Shown: positions 42,833 through 54,269 of the stretch, piece by piece
How the letters are laid out: each line of letters opens with the position of its first letter
How positions within the stretch are numbered: position 1 is the first letter of the stretch
Origin: Agrypnia vestita
Taxonomy: Eukaryota; Arthropoda; Insecta; Trichoptera; Phryganeidae
Assembly (NCBI GenBank): GCA_016648135.1
Contig: JADDOH010004296.1
Coordinates: forward strand, 1 to 64,000
DNA: 64,000 nucleotides
Reading direction: 5' to 3'
Made by a program: the position numbers and the translations under genes
Notes under the pieces: model-generated
Told to the model about the DNA's origin: nothing
The model's input: the letters and a program-made list of their open reading frames with translations, nothing else
Database searches by the model: none

Positions 42833-43807
42833 AAAACCACACATGTTAGTTAGTTCACATAATCTCTGCGAACGGCCACTAGTGTCTCTTCAACGGTTTG
42901 TTCATCATCCTGCAGTGAACAGTAAAACAAATTCTACCTAATAGCACACGTCCTAAGTACATAAAATCACTATTAATCATTAAAAAAATACTTATTTTTA
43001 GGGTCGCCCTCGCGAAAATTTGTCTTTTTTTGACATGCGGTATTTTTTGGTGGAACGTGCGATTTGTCAATCAAGAAATATCTCATTCATAGTACACTAC
43101 ATGAAGCTATATATTCGCATGTATTTATAAATCAGTGAATGAAGTTTTGATTTTCAATTCAAAACTAATTTAAATTCGAATATTGTAGCCGTATAAAAAT
43201 AATACAAATTGTTGAATTTTACAGAGAAATAATACGTAACTGGCGATAAAGCAATAAAATATGGTTGGGAGTTTTTTATTGTTTAGATTCCGTGCATGAC
43301 ATGAATAAAATGAATGAATATGACGAAGGCTTGCTCTTGCCCATATTTACTTTATTTTTTTCACTTTATTTTTTAAAAGTTTATTTAAGAGTTTTTTTAA
43401 AAATTAAATTATACTTACATCTACGAGCATATTGATCACAAAAAAACAAATACATCTATACGTTAATTGTGTTTTTTTGTAAAATTGAATTTTCCAATGG
43501 ACTTTTTCGAAATAATTTTCATTTATGGCACGGTTTCAAACTTTGAGTTTTATTTTTTCTGTATTATTATTATTTTTTTCCTGAATATATTTTACTATAT
43601 CATCGCAGTCGAAACTGTCGTTAGAGTCATTTACAAATATTTGAATTTCTCTCTGGTACAAAATATTTATTACTGTTAGATGTAGGTATCATGATTCAAG
43701 CAAAGTTCACTACTCAATACTTTAGCGTAGGTCCAAATTTGTTAAGTAGACTTGTTTAAGAGGAAAAATCAAAAATCTATGAAGAAAAATCACTGTCTCT
43801 AGTATTT

Positions 43808-44087
43808 TTTCAATTTTCAATTTCAATTTCAATTTTTATTTATTACATAATATGTACATTACAAACATTCTGTTCAATGCATACATATTATTAACTTACA
43901 TCTAAAAATATACATATACACATATACATACACATCCATATACACATATACATAAACACATATGTATACATACATACACATATACATATACATACATACA
44001 TACACACACATATACATATTGTGTATTAAAATACTAATTTATTATTAAACAATTATTAAACAATTAGAAGTGACCTGTATAATCTGG
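43808..44087 (-). mobile_element. 3' UTR of a non-LTR retrotransposon with microsatellites
   Basis: Minus-strand continuation of the fragment at 44088-44444. It contains a (TATG/TG)n microsatellite (about 43905-44020) and ends in AATAAATAAAAATTGAAATT with repeated TTGAAA words near 43810-43840, a usual CR1/L2-type 3' end. Confidence 0.55.
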
Positions 44088-44444
44088 TCAAAGGTGTAGG
44101 AGAATCCTGCTTCGGAAAACCCCCTCAGACACATGGAATATATCAATATCCAAAGCGATCTTGTTCAGCATAGCTGTAGCTTTTCCAACAGGCATAACCA
44201 TCGGCAGGTTGGTCCTGTGTATTGGAATGTGAAACAATCTATGCTGACGATGTCTAAGGTAATTATCAGGAACATACAAACCAATGCTCTGCATAATTTC
44301 AGTATTGTCGATCATACCGCGCAACAATCGATAAAAGTGTGTAATCAAATACACATTCCTTCTAGTCTCTAAACTATTGTAGCCAAGCATACCCTGGAGA
44401 AACTCGGTTGGGTAAAGCCAAGGATAATGCCCGTACTCTCTCAT
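44088..44444 (-). pseudogene. Non-LTR retrotransposon C-terminal fragment
   Basis: 118 codons with MREYGHYPWLYPTEFLQGML, GYNSLETRRNVYLITHFYRL, then VPDNYLRHRQHRLFHIP and RTNLPMVMPVGKA. The order YP..FP..LGYNSLE.RR....L.....LLRG.....L......VP....R.R...L...P..RTN matches the C-terminus of insect CR1/jockey-type ORF2 proteins. The frame is open to its stop. The upstream RT domain is absent; 44445-44700 (minus-strand sense) does not continue it. Confidence 0.75.
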
Positions 44445-44705
44445 GTAGAGATTTTTAAAATCTCATTTTTAAAAGTTCCGAGACTCAAAATAGCGAAAAA
44501 CGATGGGATTTCCGGAAATTTACTCCCGGGTTGTCCCGACACAGAATCTTTACAGCTAATGCGGCTCACGATAGATAGGGGCCTAAAAGAACCGCATCCT
44601 ACAATTCAAATAACAAATAAAAAAAGAAGAAAAAAAAGCAACAAATGCATGCTGGAACACTATACATATTTGATAACTATAATACAGAATAACTATTTAT
44701 TACTA

Positions 44706-45230
44706 TACTTACTTACTTACGTACCATCACGCCGTTTCCCCGAGGGGGTAGGCAGAGAGGATAGAGCGCCATACTCTTCTGTCCTGACATACAACTTTCG
44801 CTTCGTCTACATTCATACATCTTCGCATGCAAGCTCGACGGTTGTTCAGACTTCTAACAGGACCATCTTCCAGTATCTGGTTAATCTGGTCATGCCACGT
44901 CTTCCGTGGTCGCCCTCTTTTTCTGGCGCCGTCAACACTTGCATCATATATCTTTCTTACCATTCTTTCCTCATTCATTCGCTCAACATGCCCAAACCAC
45001 CTGAGCGACCCTATTTTTATTCTCTGTATTATGCTACGATCAGCTTTACATTCATTCCTAATATCTACATTCTTTACTCTATCATACATGGATTTACCAC
45101 ACATACGTCTAAGGGACCTCATCTCCACTGCATTCAATCTACTTTCGTTCCTCTTCTGCCAGCTCCAGGCTTCACTTCCATACATTAGTGTCGGTACCAG
45201 AACTCCATTATGTACCGCCAGTTTACTATA
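44706..45230 (-). pseudogene. RTE-type endonuclease/reverse transcriptase C-terminus, 5'-truncated copy
   Basis: Open from the truncation point at about 45230 to TGA at 44727. Reads KLAVHNGVLVPTLMYGSEAW, MRSLRRMCGKSMYDR, SLRWFGHVERMNEERM, RKRGRPRKTWHDQI, RACMRRCMNVDEAKVVCQDR and ends SAYPLGETA. This is the post-RT domain of insect RTE-clade elements (MYGSE.W, LRWxGHVxRM, RGRPRxxW). The 3' flank is a (GTAA)n run, as is usual for RTE 3' ends. No internal stop, so the insertion is probably young. Confidence 0.92.
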
Positions 45231-45234
45231 ATTA

Positions 45235-46700
45235 CATATTACTATAATTATATGAAAAAATAAAAACTATAAATTTAAAACTTAACTTTTAATTATGCAT
45301 TAAATTTTTGAACAATTTATGATTTATGATCTATCTCCTCTCCAACACAAGACTTTTACGTTGTTTATTAAAGAATCTTATTATTTATTTCCTTTATGTC
45401 ACTAGAAAGTCCATTATAGAATATATAGGAAACTATGCCGTTCTCTATATGTCCTCGGTACATCATTTCTTATATTATGATCTCTCGCTCTTGTGTAGCG
45501 TGTATGTCTTTATTAATTTATTATTTATTTCTTATAGCATCTTTACCTTTTCGATATCAAACATCATAATTTCGTTGTCTGTCTGTATCTATATTTCATC
45601 ATTGTCATCGAAATTCGGAAGCGCTATCAGATAATTAATCCACTAAATGAAGAGTTGGAATAATAAAATTCAAAAAATCATCTCAAAACCTCACTTGTAT
45701 TAAGAAAACAAGTGAAACAAATTATCTGTACCTGTAAAATAATGCACCACCAAAACATCCGGTTAGGGACTAGAACATCGTCGCAAGTAGGCGAGTCTTT
45801 TTTTCAGAAGCGAATGCATATGTGTTTAGACTTTTGTCTTCAAAGCAATTGTTGAAGAACTTTCAGAGATTAGCGATTTTGTACAAACGAAAATTTACAT
45901 TTTTGTTTATATAGATTATAACATAAGACAAGAGGCTTTGTAATATGCTTAATATTGTTTTACCTCATATTAGCGAAGGGTGAAACTTCATTTCGGAGTG
46001 GGCCCTTTTTATTTTACGCAGGGAATCAACTTTTTAGTTACGCCACTGACGTAGCCCCCGGGAAGAAGGAATGACCCAAGTGTAACATTGATTAAGTGCA
46101 AAAGTAATGAATAATGGCGAATCTGCTCTGCGAAAGTCACAATAGTCACAAAAGTACGGCCATGATTGCCTCGCAGTTGCATTCGGGAGAATGGAAGGTT
46201 AAGGGAGGCAACTCTGACCGAAACACCGACAGGCAGCCTGACAGCCTACAATGCTCCCTTCCTGCCAGGAAATCTTCTACGTACTTTTTCTTTTGGCGCC
46301 TTCAGCTACCACTGAGGAAGATCAAAGGATGCCTCCACCGTCTCACGTAGATGGAAGGAGGCCAAGGACAACATCAAGTGAAGAGAAGAGTAATCTCTGA
46401 ATTAAACTGCAGGCATTTGACCAAGATTCCACATATAGGTTTTAATTGATCCCTATATTCATGACCGATTTACGCGTAATTTGCATATACTCGTATATTT
46501 CCGATCGCGTGGAAATTTGCGTACTGGAAAACCTCACGGAACTCGAATAATTCAGCCTGCTATTGCTTTGCGCTCAAAAGAGATCGAATCGCAAATTGAA
46601 TACATTGGGATTAATTCTAATAAATCCATTATGATACAGGTGGAAAAAAGTACACACTCTACAATAAATGAATATTTCTTTAATAAACTAATTTATCATC
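45235..46700. other. Mostly unannotated; Helitron-like head fragment at 45830-45915
   Basis: At 45830-45915 the minus strand matches the head of the Helitron-like family (TATATAAACAAAAATGTAAA, GTTCTTCAACAATTGCTTTG). A GTTACGCCACTGACGTAGCC repeat phrase lies at about 46040. No gene recognised. Confidence 0.45.
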
Positions 46701-46705
46701 AGAGT

Positions 46706-47244
46706 TTAAAGAGAGCGTAGAGCGACACTATTTTGTTCTGACACACAACTCTCACCTCCACATTCGTACACCTTCTCACGCATATTTGTCGACTGTTGAA
46801 GCTTCCATCAGGACCATTCCCAGTACTGGTTTACTCATTCATACGGAAATGGTCATTTTTCTGTTGTGAATTGCATCCAGTGTGATATTGAAAACTACGC
46901 GTCTTCACAGTGCAAACTGCACAATATGCTGATTTTTTACTAATTTTAAACTGAATTTTTTTAATATTATTTTTTTTACATACGTACATGATTTTATAAT
47001 ACTTAAAAAGCCCATAGTGAAAAACAGTATGTATTTTGAAAGTTTCCTTTACAGTAGTAGTAATTACAGCACTCGAGTTGCTCGCCCTTCTTGTGCAGTG
47101 GACATACAATTCCTAATCTCCTTCTTCGAGCATCTCTTCTTCTGTCCATACTTTTTGAATTAGGTTATGCAGGTATTGAATAAGCTCTCCACCTGCTGCC
47201 TCAAACAATTCCGCCACCAGCACGTCTGACCCGGGGTCTTTGTT
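46706..47244 (-). pseudogene. Degraded non-LTR reverse transcriptase, internally deleted
   Basis: Minus strand, frame 1: NKDPGSDVLVAELFEAAGGE and LIQYLHNLIQKVWTEEEMLE; then, one frame over, RLGIVCPLHKKGEQLECCNY, the RT finger motif. Next comes a diverged piece ending FQYHTGCNSQQKNDH (equivalent of EYQAGFR..RST.D). The palm (YADD) is missing; a C-terminal tail resembling the RTE end at 44727 follows directly (46829-46706, MREKVYECGGESCVSEQNS). Several frameshifts and stops. One element with its middle deleted fits best. Confidence 0.7.
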
Positions 47245-47249
47245 GTTGT

Positions 47250-48095
47250 TTGCTTCACTTCATCAGTCTTGTATTGAATTGTAAATAACTTTACTAAAAA
47301 AACAAACTCCGAAATATAAAATGACATCAGAAACACGTATATATTTAACATACAGGATAAAGTGTTACTGTATATGTCGATTTTAAATGCCAAACTTACC
47401 AAACAAGATACGTATAAACCTGAGTTATATTTGTTGGAACACGTGATTGTAGGTACGAACCATTTCAGTGTTTCTCCAACGGTGGGTCGCCGGTGTTCTG
47501 TGTACCGACAAATTTTAATGTATATATTTTGGAATAGAATTTTTGAAACAGAAAAAACATGAAAAAAACAAGAGAAAAAGTAAATAAAAAAGGTAAACAA
47601 ATGTTTTAGCAAGGAAATTGAATAATATAGTATAAAAGTAATTTTTTAGGTGTAGAGCAGATGTAGGTATCTCTATGTATGTTTTAGTAGGTAAGTGAAA
47701 TAACATGGCATAAAATAATTTGTGCAGATGTGGAGTACATGTGTTATAATATACGTATTTATAAGTTATAGCTACCTATAAGTAGCATAATAAAAGTATC
47801 AAACCTTCTAACTAGAGATTAAGTATCGAAAAAACTATTCAGTGTTCGCCTGACAAACGGGACATTAGGGATTTATGGTGCAGGAGCCTGTCACACTGAA
47901 CATTTTGGGGGCTCCTTGCCTCAAGACAAGACAGAATAGAACAGAAAAAAAACAAAAAAACACAGATACAAAGACAATTTCTTAGGTCCTCCATTGCTTG
48001 AAAATGGACGAAACAGTAGCTTTTGACCTTCATAATGTTTTTATGTTTCTCAGACAACAAAAGGTAAAGACGTTTTTTGAACATTTTCGTATTTA
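47250..48095. other. Unannotated stretch
   Basis: AT-rich. The long minus-strand frame over 47160-47612 is hydrophobic by base composition and overlaps the RT relic in another frame; I do not treat it as a gene. Confidence 0.45.
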
Positions 48096-48100
48096 AAATT

Positions 48101-48378
48101 CCTTGGCGGGCTTTACACTTCCGTGGCGGCGGTTAGGGAAGTGAGCTCATAACACGTCACTCGCGCTGATTATGCTTCTGCCATTGCTACTGCCGGCGTC
48201 AGCTGACAGCTGCCAGTTTACAGACGGATTGAACGGATTTTTAAAACTTTACGCGAGTGAGAGAGTTAGTTATATGAGATTCAAGAGACAAACAATTCGA
48301 AGTCTACACTAATTTTAGTCAATTTATTTATTTCATAAAATTTCATGGTTCGAATGCCAAGTAAGTGTAAAGCGGCAA
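48101..48378. mobile_element. Possible MITE with GGCTTTACACTT termini
   Basis: TTGGCGGGCTTTACACTTCC at the left and its approximate inverse (GCCAAGTAAGTGTAAAGCGGC) at the right bound 278 bp. Terminal identity is moderate and no target duplication is clear. 48380-50030 shows nothing I can support. Confidence 0.45.
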
Positions 48379-50030
48379 TGTAAACATGCTCACTACTTTC
48401 GAGCTGCCACACCGGTATTTTGTGAGTAAATACAGCAGCGCGGGTAGGGTCTGCCTTGGACCGAATGTCTCAGGATAGGTAGGTACTTAATGATGAAAAT
48501 CCTCATATTCGATCGAAAAATTTGTGTCCTCAGTCGAATTAATAAATTCGAATGTCACCTTGATCAATTGTTTTACTCATACAGGGGCGTTTAGGGTAAA
48601 ATCATTGATAAGTGTATTTTAGACAGTATGTTGGGCCACCTGTTATTATCTTCAAATGTCTTACTTGAATGAAAATTTAAAAAAAAATGTGAAAAAACTG
48701 ATGCATATCATTCAACGCCATTTTAAAGTTTAGCGTACCTAAGCTTATGAATTAAGACAACAATTAACAAAGTGTGTGTCAAACATTTTCTAAACATTGC
48801 ATCCCATAACGCCAGATCTTCTAACAAATCGCACGCACGACAGCGATCGGCAGATATGCGATGCATAATGAAGCGTAATTATGAGTAAATAAGTCATTAT
48901 AGTTTGGCAGCTCATCTAAATCTTTTAGCATCAGCAAACTGGCCCATCCAATGCACGATTAACCTATTTTTTGCTAATTGCTGCAAGCGGCCACTAAATG
49001 AATTGAAAACTTTGTCAATCGCACGTGATCGATAATTTTTGCGAGCTGCGCATTATTGAGAGGGAATCGACAAGTCTAATTTCTTGTCGTTATGTCGATG
49101 CTTGGTATGCTGCGGAAGTTGGGTCAGGTGTACCGCCTTAGTAAAAATATTGAAAAGCACTGCAGTAGTGTGTTGCACACGTAGGTGAGCAGAGTCGAGG
49201 TTGGTATGCAGTAAACAAATTATTTATAAGCATACATCCTGTGTTGTGAAGAGTGTTGTTGTGCTATAGAATTGCCGGTATTTCCGCACGCAATACTTGA
49301 CGTTGAAGATCATCCAAATGCATAACATAAATATTTTTAAATCCTAATTTTTACAATCCTTTAGACAAGACTTGTCAATTGCGTATTCCAAAGAATTGAA
49401 AATGCACTGATCGTACTCAATATATGATAAATTCGCTACAGATTTTAATCCCAAGATTAGCTTGTATAAAACTAAAGGTTTTTTCACAAGACTATGGTGA
49501 AGAAAACCCACGAAAAAAATAAAAAAGCAACATGCTTTACGGGTGTAGGAGTGACAAAGTTTGAATAGAGTTCATAATAAAGAAACCGGGCGTAGCTTGG
49601 GAGAGTTCTCTTGAGCAATTGTTCAATTTGACTTGGATCAGAGAGCCTCTTTGATGAATTAAGAAAATTTTAATGTCCTCAGATCAAACTAATACTCCCG
49701 GTGTTTCGTTTCTAGCTATTTTAAAAGTAGCTTGAAACAGTTCACAGTTAACAACTGCTTCACTTATTGCACTGATATATAAAAACGTAATTTAGTCGCG
49801 GAACCGTTCTATATTTTGCAGAACAAAATGGCATCCCTTATACATTTTTAGCGCAGGACAAAAAAAAATTCTGGGTCAAGGTCTTTAAATGGAAAGATAC
49901 ATGTTTCCCCAGAGAAGGGAAGCTTTATTCACGTCCCCTAAATAATATAGCTGTCCTGTCTATTGGCCTACCAGGGAAAAATAATAATTACGGTTTCCTC
50001 GTACATTTTAATTTATATTAAAAAATACAG

Positions 50031-50162
50031 TCAGGCAGACAGAGAGGAAGATCTCAAGCAGCCTGTTGGTCCAACATCGAGAAGGAGTTGAAGAGAGTCC
50101 GTCCGATTCAGGAGGTCGTCCAGGACCACAACAAATGGGAAAGGGAAATAATGAATAAGTAG
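50031..50162 (+). pseudogene. Extreme C-terminus of a non-LTR retrotransposon
   Basis: The frame reads SGRQRGRSQAACWSNIEKEL, KRVRPIQEVVQDHNKWEREI, MNK, stop. RGR...xxWxxNIExxLxx...A.DRxxWRxxI is the standard terminal motif of RTE/jockey-group endonuclease/reverse transcriptases. Only the last 43 codons survive. Confidence 0.6.
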
Positions 50163-50164
50163 AT

Positions 50165-51390
50165 TCACTTGCAATGCGTATTTTACACATCACTGGCGGG
50201 AGCTAGTAGAATTTTCGCACTGAAAAAAGAAAACGTTAAAGAAAATGCGAAATGGAAATGCTCACGTCAATTCCGACTAACCTCTGTTCTTGAACTGGAC
50301 TATGTTAACAATCCGCTTTGCTTCTCGCATTAAGATTTACATATTTAAAATAAAATGTTCAAACGATTTGAAATATTACCTTCACGTGATAAAATTCTTC
50401 TCTTTCGTAAACTATAATTTCGTCCGTATTGAGGGTATTTTCACTTTCGTGCATACGGAGTGCTCACGCTGTTTTGTTCAAACGTTACGAATAAGACTGT
50501 TTCAAAATGAATGTTTTTATTTTCGGTTATATTAGGTTATCATTGCATAAAATTGGCTAGTCATAAAAACTTTTGCTAGGTCATTTTTTGTAAATAGACA
50601 CTCGCAGTAGTATGCCTTGAATATAGTAGGATATACTGCAATTAAAACTATGGACTACAAAAGCACGATAGACGTGCGTATTTCCACTAGAGGATGTGTT
50701 CACTTGAGCAGGAAGCGGTTTTCTTGGGACATGAATTCTAAGAACTAACAGCTTGTCTGCTTGTTCTTATATTTTTGTCTACCTGTATAGGGTCTCACTC
50801 AAACATTAAGACAAGTTTAGTCGTAGCTTTTAATGTTTTAGCTTCTTGTATTTTGATTAATAGTAAAGGGTGACAAAATTAACGCAATTGGACTTATTAC
50901 AAAAGAATTAAATATTAATTTTAGCATCGCAAAAAATGAGTTCCAGAGCTATATCACGACAAACTGGATGCAGTTAGACTTCAGTGCTTAATTAAAAAAA
51001 AAAAAAAGATTCTATATGGCTGCTGCGAAAAAAGGTACCGAAAACCGGAGAAAATACATATTTCGCCGAAGATCGGCTGTTTAAGCGACTCTGTTTATAG
51101 AATCAACAACAAAAACAACAAAAGTGCTGTAGATATAAGCACAGAATTTATCTCTTAAAACTCTTGATTAAAAAAATGCCTGCCTTTCGCTTAGAATGGG
51201 TAAAAAAATATAAAAATTGGGATGAAATCGAATGGCGACGTGTTATTTTATTATTTTTGGTTCAGATGGAATCCAGAACGTAAGACGGAGATCTGTAAAG
51301 CAATAAAGTGGGGAGTGTCTCCAGACAAAAAAAAAAATCGAAAAAATATATTTTCGAAAATAAATTCTTTTGAAAATAAAAAATTGTTCA
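50165..51390. other. Unannotated stretch
   Basis: No gene recognised. Confidence 0.45.
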
Positions 51391-51394
51391 AAAA

Positions 51395-51490
51395 ATTTTT
51401 TTCGAAAAAAAAAGTTTACTATAAAAAAGTTACGGACGTAACACGAAGTTACGCGGACGGGCGGACAGACGGACAACAAAATTATTATAA
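51395..51490 (+). mobile_element. SINE tail fragment
   Basis: GTTACGGACGTAACACGAAG, GACGGGCGGACAGACGGACA and ACAAAATTATTATAATT match the tail of the SINE at 34640-34695. The tRNA-related head is not found just upstream. The 130-codon frame across 51222-51614 is a by-product of this and a low-complexity AAA-rich run. Confidence 0.5.
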
Positions 51491-51649
51491 TTGGGATGGG
51501 ATGGGTGGAATGAGAAAATTTCAGACGGCGCTGATAGAAAAATGTTTTTCAATCATAAAAAGTATAAAAATAAAAAATTTAGAAATTTCAGTAGAAAGTG
51601 ATTCAGTTTTCTAATTTATCTAAATTTGATTTTTATTGTTATTGTATAT

Positions 51650-52520
51650 ATAAAATTGATATTTTATTGTTAAAGTTTTATCTTGTCACTTTTGATGTGT
51701 TATTTTGCTGTTACCTACTATTATAAACATGACACATCTCTAGTTACGTCAAAATATAAATAGTGGAGCAGTGGATCACAATATGACAGTAAATATATTG
51801 ATAAACTATTAATTAGATGCCTACTCTGACTACCTGGAGACTGCGATAATAAGCTACGAAAATTCTACTAAATTTAAAAATACACACGGACGTATAAATA
51901 GTGGAAACGCAGATTTCCGTTTTACGTAAATTGTTTCTCAGAAATCATTAAGCAAAGCAGAGATTGTTTTGATGTAATTATATAAACATATTTGTTAAAT
52001 AATTCACCGAAAATCGTGTGGATTATTCACATGTTGCCCTACTAATCGGGAGTTCACTGGAGAACAGACCCGATTATCGATACGTCCTTCGCGGGTCGAT
52101 GAGCTAAAGGAATCCATACACGTTAATATAAAGACTCAGCTGTAGTACAACAGTCTGTCCCTGTCGACAGAAAATAAATTACTAAATTCTAAAAATTTAT
52201 TCGAATTATATGGCTTAGTTTGCCTACCGTAACATGTCGTGCTCGTTGTTAAAAAGTGAGACAAGAACAATATATGAATTAGAACCCGAAAAATGCACTG
52301 ATAGACTGGAAATGTGATAATGTACAACTAATTTGTTTAGTCTGTCATGTCATCGTTAAATATTGAATAAGACATTGAAAAGATAATGTGGCTGCTTAAC
52401 GTGTAGATACCTAGGTTAATTCAGCACATGATTCATCATACGAAATAATTATACACAAACACTTGCACTTGAGTAAACGAAAACATTATATTAATAATAG
52501 TAAAATAGTGAGATTTGCTT
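51650..52520. other. Unannotated AT-rich stretch
   Basis: No gene, terminus or repeat identified. Confidence 0.5.
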
Positions 52521-52521
52521 A

Positions 52522-52525
<4 letters not shown>

Positions 52526-52554
<29 letters not shown>
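52526..52554. repeat. (TA)n microsatellite
   Basis: About 14 TA dinucleotides, directly preceding the Helitron-like array. Confidence 0.9.
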
Positions 52555-52556
<2 letters not shown>

Positions 52557-53042
52557 TACAGATTTGCATCGAAAATATGTCTGGGGGAGGGGAAGGGGTA
52601 AGCAAATAGGAGGGAAATGTTGCTTATGTTACCCGCCGAGTCCTAAAAAATAACTTTCCAAATTTTGAGTGCAATCGGTCAAACGTTACAGATTTGCATC
52701 GAAAATATGTCAGGGGGAAAGAAAGGGGTAATAGAATAGGGGATAAATGTTGCTTATGTTACCTGTCGAGTCCTAAAAAATAACTTTCCAAATTTTGAGT
52801 CCGATCGGTCAAACGGTTCAGATTCGCATCGAAAACAGTTCAGGGGGAGGGGAAGGGGTAAGAGAACGGGGAAAAATGTTGCGTATGTTATCTGCCGGAT
52901 CCCAAAGCATAGGTATGCAAATTTTGAGTCCGATCGGTCAAACAGTTCAGATTCGCATCGAAAATAGATCAGGGGGAGGGGAAGGGGTAAGAGAATAGGG
53001 GGGAAATGTTGCCTATGTTACCCGCCGTGCCCCAAAGCATGA
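52555..53042 (-). mobile_element. Helitron-like 130-bp tandem array, about 3.7 units
   Basis: GATTTGCATCGAAAA/GATTCGCATCGAAAA starts lie at 52561, 52691, 52821 and 52950 (period 129-130). Units carry GGTTACCCGCCG-type, TTTTGAGTCCGATCGGTC and GGGGGAGGGGAAGGGG text, the reverse complement of the 22-24 kb array. It breaks off at 53042 where the GCATGC element begins; neither Helitron terminus is present. Confidence 0.75.
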
Positions 53043-53816
53043 AGGTACAGATACACATGCTTCTTTTCTGGCATGCTAATGAGCATGCCACTAATAAGCA
53101 AGCCCTAACAACTGTACACACTTGCTCATTACATGCTTATTAGTGGCATGCTCATAAATAAGCATGCCCAAACCTAACAATCAAACACACATGCTTATTA
53201 GTGGCATGCTTTTGTCATAGAATAGAGACGCTCTTGTTCAAAATGGAAACTTTGCAAACTGAAATAGAAAATTCAAGTCAACCAATACATCAAAAAAGTT
53301 CCCGAGTTTCCATCCGCACATTTTTGATTTTAGTTTATATAATTTTTATTGTAAGATTTGAATCATTCATGCCTATTAATAAAGTTTCGTAAACATTATT
53401 TCTCACTATATTATTTTTACACAACGGTGACCGAGTATTCCACAGACATTCGTGATTCTATAATAAGTCACGAAAAGTAATGTTTTATCATCTCCCCAAC
53501 GCGCCATATTTGTTTCATGTGTCGCGGACTGAGAAGATCGCATTGATAATACTAGCCGCGAAGCCCGCGAATGACATAAGCATGCTCATAAATAAGCAAG
53601 TCTGTTCACACATGCTCCAAAGATACCCCTTCTCTATGGTGAATGACAGTGGCATGCTTATAAATCAACCGGCGGTTGATTTTTGAGCATGCCACTAGGT
53701 GGCATGTTCATTTCTAGCAATGTGCGTACACACATGCCACTAATAAGCATGCCACTTTCAAGGTCGATACTGCGCATGCTCACATGCCACTAAATAAGCA
53801 TGTGTATCAGACGCCT
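53043..53816. mobile_element. GCATGC-rich foldback element, copy 2
   Basis: Inverse of the element at 24654, with the same termini (AGGTACAGATACACATGC and the inverse of AGGCGTCTGATACACATGC), the same GCATGCCACTAATAAGCATG sub-repeats and the same middle. 774 bp against 734 bp: copy 2 has an extra piece (CATCTCCCCAACGCGCCATA region near 53490). The junction at the Helitron array suggests insertion into it, but the array does not resume on the far side. Confidence 0.8.
53201..53392 (+). CDS. Conserved 63-codon open frame inside GCATGC element copy 2
   Basis: MACFCHRIETLLFKMETLQ, SSRVSIRTFLILVYIIF and MPINKVS, with four differences from copy 1. No known domain. See the copy 1 entry; function unknown. 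Confidence 0.25.
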   Translation: MACFCHRIETLLFKMETLQTEIENSSQPIHQKSSRVSIRTFLILVYIIFIVRFESFMPINKVS

Positions 53817-54043
53817 TAAGGATTGCGTCCACCCCACCACATTTTGAAAAAATATATAAAGATGACCGAAAACGAAAAGGACAGTTGTTGAGAATTCGCA
53901 AGAAAAAATATCGCTTTAAAAAATTTAAGATGCATTTACTTTACGTTGACATAACAATCGTACCTATAAATATTACAATAAGCCGGTGTAAATCAAGGGA
54001 TACATACAGATTTATTTATAGATCTAAAAACCTATCTGATTAA

Positions 54044-54265
54044 TCATTCGGTTGCCTGATCACTTTTCTGTGGGAGTTATATGGTATCAGTGAGCATACG
54101 TCAGCAATGGGACTTTTGGAATATCTGATATTGCTCGACAGATTTAAACTGAATAAATTTAATTTAGCGATAAAGAATATTGAATACAAAATAGATGGAA
54201 TCAATTTTTGTAAGGATGACCTTCTAACAAAAATAAGCAATTCAGATGATAAATTATTAAAATAA
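54044..54265 (+). CDS. Orphan coding-like fragment, 73 codons to stop
   Basis: Open from just after a stop at 54041 to TAA at 54263. Reads FGCLITFLWELYGISEHTSA, MGLLEYLILLDRFKLNKFNL, AIKNIEYKIDGINFCKDDLL, TKISNSDDKLLK. Amino-acid composition looks protein-like, with no low-complexity runs. The stretch SEHTSAMGLLEYL...F.L.K faintly recalls the C-terminal part of P-element/THAP9 transposases, but I am not confident. It could be a terminal exon with an acceptor near GGGAG (about 54077) or a transposase relic. Confidence 0.3.
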   Translation, partial: SFGCLITFLWELYGISEHTSAMGLLEYLILLDRFKLNKFNLAIKNIEYKIDGINFCKDDLLTKISNSDDKLLK

Positions 54266-54269
54266 CTAA

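Noticed and set aside
44427..45188. 253-codon + strand frame, the longest in the window
   Set aside because: Mostly antisense to the real RTE reverse transcriptase C-terminus on the minus strand.
47160..47612. 150-codon Phe/Tyr/Cys-rich frame
   Set aside because: Composition follows AT-rich DNA, and its end overlaps a recognised RT fragment in another frame.
51222..51614. 130-codon Lys-rich frame
   Set aside because: Built from A-rich low complexity and a SINE tail.
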